Shown: piece by piece, positions 59,589 through 64,000 of the stretch
Layout of the letters: every line of letters starts with the position of its first letter
Position numbering within the stretch: the first letter of the stretch is position 1
Assembly: GCA_900547095.1 (NCBI GenBank)
Contig: URFG01000004.1
Location: 53,776-117,775 of the forward strand
Length of the DNA: 64,000 nucleotides
From: an uncultured Oscillospiraceae bacterium
GTDB lineage: Bacteria > Bacillota > Clostridia > Oscillospirales > Acutalibacteraceae
Reading direction: 5' to 3'
Translations under genes and position numbers: made by a program
Notes under the pieces: generated by a model
Databases searched by the model: none
What the model was told of the DNA's origin: nothing
What the model saw: the letters and a program-made list of their open reading frames with translations, nothing else

Positions 59589-59616
59589 ATTATACCTGAT
59601 ATAGCAATAAAGTCAA
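59589..59616 (-). promoter_or_regulatory. Promoter of the glycosidase operon
   Basis: TTGACT (59616-59611), 16 nt, TATAAT (59594-59589), about 30 bp before the ATG. Confidence 0.72.
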
Positions 59617-59620
59617 CAAG

Positions 59621-59657
59621 AAAAAGCACTGATTTTTTATATAAATCAGTGCTTTTT
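59621..59657. terminator. Terminator of the ABC exporter operon
   Basis: AAAAAGCACTGATTT pairs with AAATCAGTGCTTTTT. It directly follows the last ABC gene and insulates the glycosidase operon. Confidence 0.88.
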
Positions 59658-59659
59658 TA

Positions 59660-61618
59660 TTATTCGAGCTCAAAAGCTCCCGTATAAAGCTGATAATAAG
59701 TTCCCTTATCCGCGATAAGTTTTTCGTGAGTACCGCGCTCGATTATAACTCCGTGATCGAGGACCATAATAACATCGGAATTTTTAACTGTGGACAATCG
59801 GTGTGCGATCACAAATACCGTTCTGCCCTCCATAAGCTTATCCATTCCGCGCTGAACTATTGCCTCGGTGCGGGTATCTATCGAAGAGGTTGCCTCATCG
59901 AGTATCATAACCGGAGGATCGGCAACAGCCGCTCTTGCGATTGAAATCAGCTGGCGCTGACCTTGAGAAAGGTTTGATCCGTTGTTAGCCAAGACAGAAT
60001 CGTAACCGCTCGGCAGGCGGGTGATAAAATCGTCTGCTCCGACAAGCTTTGCCGCCTCAATACATTCCTCGTCGGTTGCGTCAAGCCTGCCGTATCGGAT
60101 ATTATCAAGCACAGTGCCTGTAAAGAGGTTTGTATCCTGCAAAACTATACCGAGCGAGCGACGGAGATCGGATTTTTTGATTTTATTGACATTTATTCCG
60201 TCGTAACGAATTTTACCGTCGTCAATATCATAAAACCTGTTGATAAGATTTGTGATAGTGGTTTTTCCGGCACCCGTAGCTCCGACAAAAGCGACTTTCT
60301 GACCCGGCTTTGCATAAACACTTACATCGTGCAGCACGGTCTTTCCCTCTTCATAGCCGAAATCGATATGATCCATAACCACATCGCCTTTAAGCTCGGT
60401 GAGGGTAATTGTGCCGTCGCCGTGGGGGTGTTTCCAAGCCCATACATCGGTGCGGCGGTCGGTTTCCTTTAAATTGCCGTCTTTATCTTTAACAGCATTG
60501 ACAAGCGTTACATAGCCGTTATCAGTTTCAGGCTGCATATCCATAAGCTTAAACACTCTGTCGGCGCCTGCCATACCCATGGCAACAACGTTTATCTGCT
60601 GTGAAACCTGATTGATATTGCCTGTAAACTGTTTTGCCATATTAAGAAACGGAATGATAACGTCAATAGTAAGCAGGCCGAGAGAACCGGCGGTTATTGA
60701 AGAAATTGACGGGTTAGGAACCTTAAGCAGAAGAAGAATTCCGCCGACTGTTGCGATAATAACATATAAAATATTTCCGATATTCTGAATTATCGGGCCT
60801 AAGCAGTTTGCATAAGCATTTGCTTTAAAGCTGTCGTTATAGAGCTGATCGTTTAATTCGTCAAATCCTTTTTCGCACTTATCCTCGTGGCAGAAAACTT
60901 TAACGACTTTCTGACCGCTCATCATTTCCTGAACATAACCCTCGGTTTTACCGAGCGATTTTTGCTGACGGACAAAGAACTTTGCCGAGCCTCCGCCTAC
61001 CTTCTTTGAAACGAAATACATTGCCATAACGCCCAATAAAACAACCAATGTCATCCAGACGCTGTAATAAAGCATTATAAACAAAACGCTCAGCACAATT
61101 ATAGAAGCCTGCAAGAGCGACGGAAATGCTCTTGAAACAAGCTCGCGCATAGCATCGATATCATTTGTATAATAACTCATTATATCGCCGTGCTTATTGG
61201 TATCGAAAAACTTAACGGGCAGATTCTGCATTCCGTTAAATGTGAGCTTTCGCATTTTATTTAAAAAGCCCTGCGTGATATAAGCCATTAACTGCGACTG
61301 AAGAGTTATGGAAATTATCGCGAGCACATAAAGCGCTATAAGAACATAAATTTTAGGAAGTATCACGGCTTTTGCGGCAACCCAGTCGCCTGTTTTACAG
61401 TAAATTACGATATCCGCGATAACCTTTTGCTGGAATATTGCAGGGATAGAAGAAACTACCGCGCAGAATACTGTGCAAAGTGCGGCTAGCGGCACCATAA
61501 CAGGGTAAGACTTAAATAAAAGCTTTATAAGGCGCTTTAGAGCCGCGCCGTTTATTTTCTTTCCTGCAGGCGATCTTCTGCCGGGCATAGGACCTTTATT
61601 ATTCGGCATTTTCTTCAC
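59660..61618 (-). CDS. ABC exporter, fused permease/ATPase, second subunit
   Basis: 652 residues: six membrane helices (from ~30 to 350) and an ATPase with GATGAGKTT, ABC signature NLSQGQRQLISIARA, Walker B VMILDEATSSID and H-loop IAHRLST. The Glu after Walker B is present, so this is the canonical catalytic site. An N-terminal tail (NNKGPMPGRRSPAGKK) is basic. It overlaps the first ABC gene by 20 bp. The pair probably forms a heterodimeric multidrug-type exporter. Confidence 0.92.
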   Translation of the reverse strand: MKKMPNNKGPMPGRRSPAGKKINGAALKRLIKLLFKSYPVMVPLAALCTVFCAVVSSIPAIFQQKVIADIVIYCKTGDWVAAKAVILPKIYVLIALYVLAIISITLQSQLMAYITQGFLNKMRKLTFNGMQNLPVKFFDTNKHGDIMSYYTNDIDAMRELVSRAFPSLLQASIIVLSVLFIMLYYSVWMTLVVLLGVMAMYFVSKKVGGGSAKFFVRQQKSLGKTEGYVQEMMSGQKVVKVFCHEDKCEKGFDELNDQLYNDSFKANAYANCLGPIIQNIGNILYVIIATVGGILLLLKVPNPSISSITAGSLGLLTIDVIIPFLNMAKQFTGNINQVSQQINVVAMGMAGADRVFKLMDMQPETDNGYVTLVNAVKDKDGNLKETDRRTDVWAWKHPHGDGTITLTELKGDVVMDHIDFGYEEGKTVLHDVSVYAKPGQKVAFVGATGAGKTTITNLINRFYDIDDGKIRYDGINVNKIKKSDLRRSLGIVLQDTNLFTGTVLDNIRYGRLDATDEECIEAAKLVGADDFITRLPSGYDSVLANNGSNLSQGQRQLISIARAAVADPPVMILDEATSSIDTRTEAIVQRGMDKLMEGRTVFVIAHRLSTVKNSDVIMVLDHGVIIERGTHEKLIADKGTYYQLYTGAFELE

Positions 61619-63347
61619 CTCCGCTTACCTGCTGCTCATAAACCTCTCTGTAAATTTCGCTTGATTTAATAAGCTCTTCGTGAGTTCCGATATCGGCGAT
61701 TTCGCCGTTATCCATAACCACGATAATATCAGCGTCCTGAACGGAGGTTATTCTTTGAGCGATAATTATTTTTGTCGTATCAGGAATATAGGATTTAAAG
61801 CCTTCTCTGATAAGAGCGTCGGTCTTAGTATCGACAGCGCTCGTAGAGTCGTCAAGAATAAGAATTTTAGGCTTTTTAAGAAGCGCTCTTGCGATGCATA
61901 ATCTTTGTTTCTGACCTCCCGAAACATTTGCTCCGCCCTGCTCGATATGCGTGTTATATTTATCGGGGAAAGATTCGACAAATTCCTCAGCCTGAGCAAG
62001 CTTGCAAGCTTCTTCAATCTCGGCGTCGGTAGCAGACTCATTGCCCCACCTTAAATTTTCGCTTATAGTGCCTGCGAAAAGCTGATTTTTTTGAAGTACC
62101 ATTGCAACGCTGTTTCTGAGAGATATTATATCGTAATCCTTAATATCTTTTCCGCCAATCTTTATTTCTCCCTCGGTTGCGTCATAAAGCCTCGGTATCA
62201 GCTGAACGAGCGAGGATTTGCCGGAGCCTGTTCCTCCGATTATCCCCACCGTCTGCCCCGATTTGATATGAAGATTGATATTATTAAGAGCGTTTTTCTT
62301 CGCTTTTTTGGAATATTTAAAGCCGACGTTATCAAAATCAATATCGCCGTTTTTCACTTCATAGACGGGATTTTCGGGGTTATGAAGCTCGGGGCTTTCG
62401 TCTAATACCTCGCAAATTCGCTTTACGGATTCAACAGACATCGTTATCATAACATATATCATAGATAACATCATAAGCGACATGAGTATCTGCACGCCGT
62501 AAGTAAGCATTGCTGATATCTGACCGACATCAAGATCTGCGGCTTTGGAGGTGATAGTAATCTTAGAGCCTACTATCAGAACAAACGCCATATTGAAATA
62601 CATACAAAGCTGCATAAGCGGTCCGTTTAAAGCGACTATTCTTTCAGCCTTTGTAAAATCCTGACAGATATCATCAGCTGCAGCGGCAAATTTTTTCTTT
62701 TCGTAATCCTCTCTTGCATAGCCTTTTACAACTCTTATAGCCCTGACATTTTCTTCTATGGATTCATTTAGCTTATCATATTTTTTAAATACCCTTCTGA
62801 AAGCCGGCATTGCTTTTTTTCCTATCAAAATAAGTCCGAACAAAAGTACCGGAATTACGATAACAAACATTGTTGCAAGCCTTCCGCCCATAATATAAGC
62901 CATTACGACTGAGAAGATAAACATTAAAGGACTTCTGATAGCTGTTCTTATAATCATCATATATGCCATCTGAACATTGGTGATATCGGTCGTAAGTCTG
63001 GTTACGAGCGATGATGAAGAAAACTTATCTATATTTGCAAAATCAAAGACCTGAATTTTTGAAAAAACATCGTGCCTTAAATTTCTCGCAAATCCTGCGG
63101 AAGCCTTTGAGCAGGTATAGCCGGCTATCGCTCCGCAGCAAAGAGATAACACAGCTAAGCCTACTAATATTCCGCCTGTTTCAAGTATAAAGGACAGATC
63201 CGCACCGGCTTTTATCTGATTGACAAGCCTTGCCGTTATAAAAGGGATAACGGATTCTATTACTGCCTCGCCTATAATAAACAGCAAAGTAAGCAGTGTG
63301 GGCTTTTTATATTCCCTAATGCTTTTTGCTAATTTTTTAATCATCAT
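61599..63347 (-). CDS. ABC exporter, fused permease/ATPase, first subunit
   Basis: 582 residues: six membrane helices and an ATPase with GGTGSGKSS, signature VSGGQKQRLCIARA, Walker B ILILDDSTSAVD and Q-loop MVLQKNQLFAG. The residue after Walker B is Asp (DDS), not Glu, and the switch His is Gln (AQRITS). This nucleotide site is therefore degenerate, as in asymmetric heterodimeric exporters such as BmrCD or TM287/288. It overlaps marR by 11 bp at its start. Confidence 0.92.
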   Translation of the reverse strand: MMIKKLAKSIREYKKPTLLTLLFIIGEAVIESVIPFITARLVNQIKAGADLSFILETGGILVGLAVLSLCCGAIAGYTCSKASAGFARNLRHDVFSKIQVFDFANIDKFSSSSLVTRLTTDITNVQMAYMMIIRTAIRSPLMFIFSVVMAYIMGGRLATMFVIVIPVLLFGLILIGKKAMPAFRRVFKKYDKLNESIEENVRAIRVVKGYAREDYEKKKFAAAADDICQDFTKAERIVALNGPLMQLCMYFNMAFVLIVGSKITITSKAADLDVGQISAMLTYGVQILMSLMMLSMIYVMITMSVESVKRICEVLDESPELHNPENPVYEVKNGDIDFDNVGFKYSKKAKKNALNNINLHIKSGQTVGIIGGTGSGKSSLVQLIPRLYDATEGEIKIGGKDIKDYDIISLRNSVAMVLQKNQLFAGTISENLRWGNESATDAEIEEACKLAQAEEFVESFPDKYNTHIEQGGANVSGGQKQRLCIARALLKKPKILILDDSTSAVDTKTDALIREGFKSYIPDTTKIIIAQRITSVQDADIIVVMDNGEIADIGTHEELIKSSEIYREVYEQQVSGGEENAE

Positions 63348-63780
63348 TACCCTCCAAATTTTTAATTAACACTTCACAAACACTGAAAAACACTTCAAGA
63401 TCGCTTTTTGAAATATTTCCCCGCATTCTTTTTTCTCTTCTTTTAATATCTTCGTCTATAATTTTAAGAATATCCTCGGCTTTGTCGGTTAAAATTATTT
63501 TTTTTAGTCTGGCGTCGCTCTCCACGCTTTTTCTTACTATAAGCCCGTTTTTTTCCATAAGCTTAAGTATCTGCGTGGCAGTGGAGCGCCTGATAGAGAA
63601 TTTTTCTTCAAAATCTCTCTGAAAAATATCTTTATCCTTATTATCATAAAAATATTTTATAGCCCAGCCGTGCACACCCTTTGCGGAAATATTATTCTTC
63701 GCATTGGTTTTTTCGATATCTCTGCGGATAGCATTATTGAGCTTTCTTATAGTCAGACCTACCGATAATTCGCTTTCCAT
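63337..63780 (-). CDS. MarR family transcriptional regulator
   Basis: 147 residues with a winged helix: FEEKFSIRRSTATQILKLME (recognition helix) and NGLIVRKSVESDARLKKIIL (wing). First gene of the exporter operon. Ribosome site GGGAGG. A palindrome at the promoter's -10 is a likely self-binding site, giving ligand-relieved repression of regulator and exporter. Confidence 0.9.
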   Translation of the reverse strand: MESELSVGLTIRKLNNAIRRDIEKTNAKNNISAKGVHGWAIKYFYDNKDKDIFQRDFEEKFSIRRSTATQILKLMEKNGLIVRKSVESDARLKKIILTDKAEDILKIIDEDIKRREKRMRGNISKSDLEVFFSVCEVLIKNLEGNDD

Positions 63781-63799
63781 TATAACCTCCCTGAAATTT

Positions 63800-63842
63800 G
63801 TTAGGATGCTAACATTATAACTCTTTGCTTAAAAATTGTCAA
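63800..63842 (-). promoter_or_regulatory. Promoter and MarR operator
   Basis: Perfect TTGACA (63842-63837), 17 nt, TATAAT (63819-63814). The palindrome GTTAG-GATG-CTAAC (63800-63813) abuts the -10 and covers the transcription start, a typical MarR operator position. Confidence 0.82.
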
Positions 63843-63869
63843 CAGCTTAAATATTAACAATTTGTAAAA

Positions 63870-63897
63870 AAGCGACTGTATTTTTTTACAGTCGCTT
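63870..63897. terminator. Terminator overlapping the next gene's stop
   Basis: AAGCGACTGTA pairs with TACAGTCGCTT, separated by a run of T. It ends the transcript entering from the right edge; the last bases of that gene lie in the stem. Confidence 0.85.
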
Positions 63898-64000
63898 AGA
63901 CAATACAATCGGGGTAAAATACTTCCCATAGCGGAAAATTTGTCTGATTATATTGTCTCGTCATTTGAAATACGTCAGTATTCCTGCATTCCTCGACTTC
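63896..64000 (-). CDS. C-terminal end of an unidentified gene (partial)
   Basis: The frame is open to the window edge and ends TAA at 63896. The last 34 residues read EVEECRNTDVFQMTRQYNQT, then NFPLWEVFYPDCIV. A terminator overlaps the stop, which supports a real gene end. No family recognisable from this piece. Confidence 0.55.
   Translation of the reverse strand, partial: EVEECRNTDVFQMTRQYNQTNFPLWEVFYPDCIV

Overview
The window reads as chromosomal DNA of an AT-rich, spore-forming member of the Clostridia, most likely a gut Ruminococcus/Oscillospiraceae-type organism. Support: a spoIIID gene with a SigE-type promoter, strong AGGAGG-like ribosome sites before most genes, a cohesin/dockerin protein pair, a standalone ECF S component, pyruvate phosphate dikinase and single-gene housekeeping loci. 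No phage or plasmid backbone is visible. Two tRNA genes are present (Pro-UGG and Leu-GAG); there is no CRISPR array or rRNA.

Layout. 1-9.7 kb: a truncated L-serine dehydratase, a COG2509 flavoprotein, enolase, rlmB, a large membrane protein resembling a catalytically dead P-type ATPase, metG, tatD and a 31-residue peptide. 9.9-14.05 kb: a potABCD polyamine importer behind a long structured leader. 14.1-19.06 kb: spoIIID, then a 4.5-kb island carrying an MmeI-type (Type IIL) restriction-modification enzyme and an AAA ATPase, then a second copy of the 5' end of spoIIID that still has the SigE promoter. 19.1-24.5 kb: a DUF1003 protein, uvrA and uvrB. 24.6-30.56 kb: accessory and partly decayed, with tRNA-Pro, a GH127-like enzyme whose natural start is followed by a stop codon, small zinc-binding proteins, gene fragments and an IS481-family element. 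30.57-32.8 kb: comM and a small zinc-ribbon membrane protein. 32.8-37.4 kb: an operon encoding a small protein, a secreted dockerin protein and a membrane-anchored cohesin-like protein, next to a divergent Xre repressor. 37.4-38.2 kb: two broken genes back to back. 38.3-53.2 kb: argG, panE, rny, an FkbM methyltransferase, rhaB, tRNA-Leu, rpsF-ssb-rpsR, a flavoprotein, coaX with an ECF S component, ppdK and a TauE/SafE permease. 53.3-64 kb: a FakA-like domain protein, a DMT permease, two paralogous GH-A-like glycosidases, and a marR/ABC/ABC exporter operon.

How parts work together. potABCD is a complete ABC importer. uvrB-uvrA supplies two nucleotide-excision-repair subunits. rpsF-ssb-rpsR is the classic ribosome/replication operon. 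coaX plus the ECF protein suggests pantothenate uptake and phosphorylation. marR with two half-size ABC proteins forms a self-regulated heterodimeric exporter.

The most unusual items are: (1) the restriction island lying between spoIIID and its SigE promoter, flanked by 152-bp direct repeats, so that excision would rejoin promoter and gene; (2) a 171-174 bp multi-hairpin element present twice, each time in a divergent intergenic gap with covarying stems and a terminator-like last hairpin; (3) the Xre-controlled cohesin/dockerin operon; (4) a P-type-ATPase-like protein without its catalytic motifs; (5) a glycosidase paralogue that has lost the acid/base Glu.
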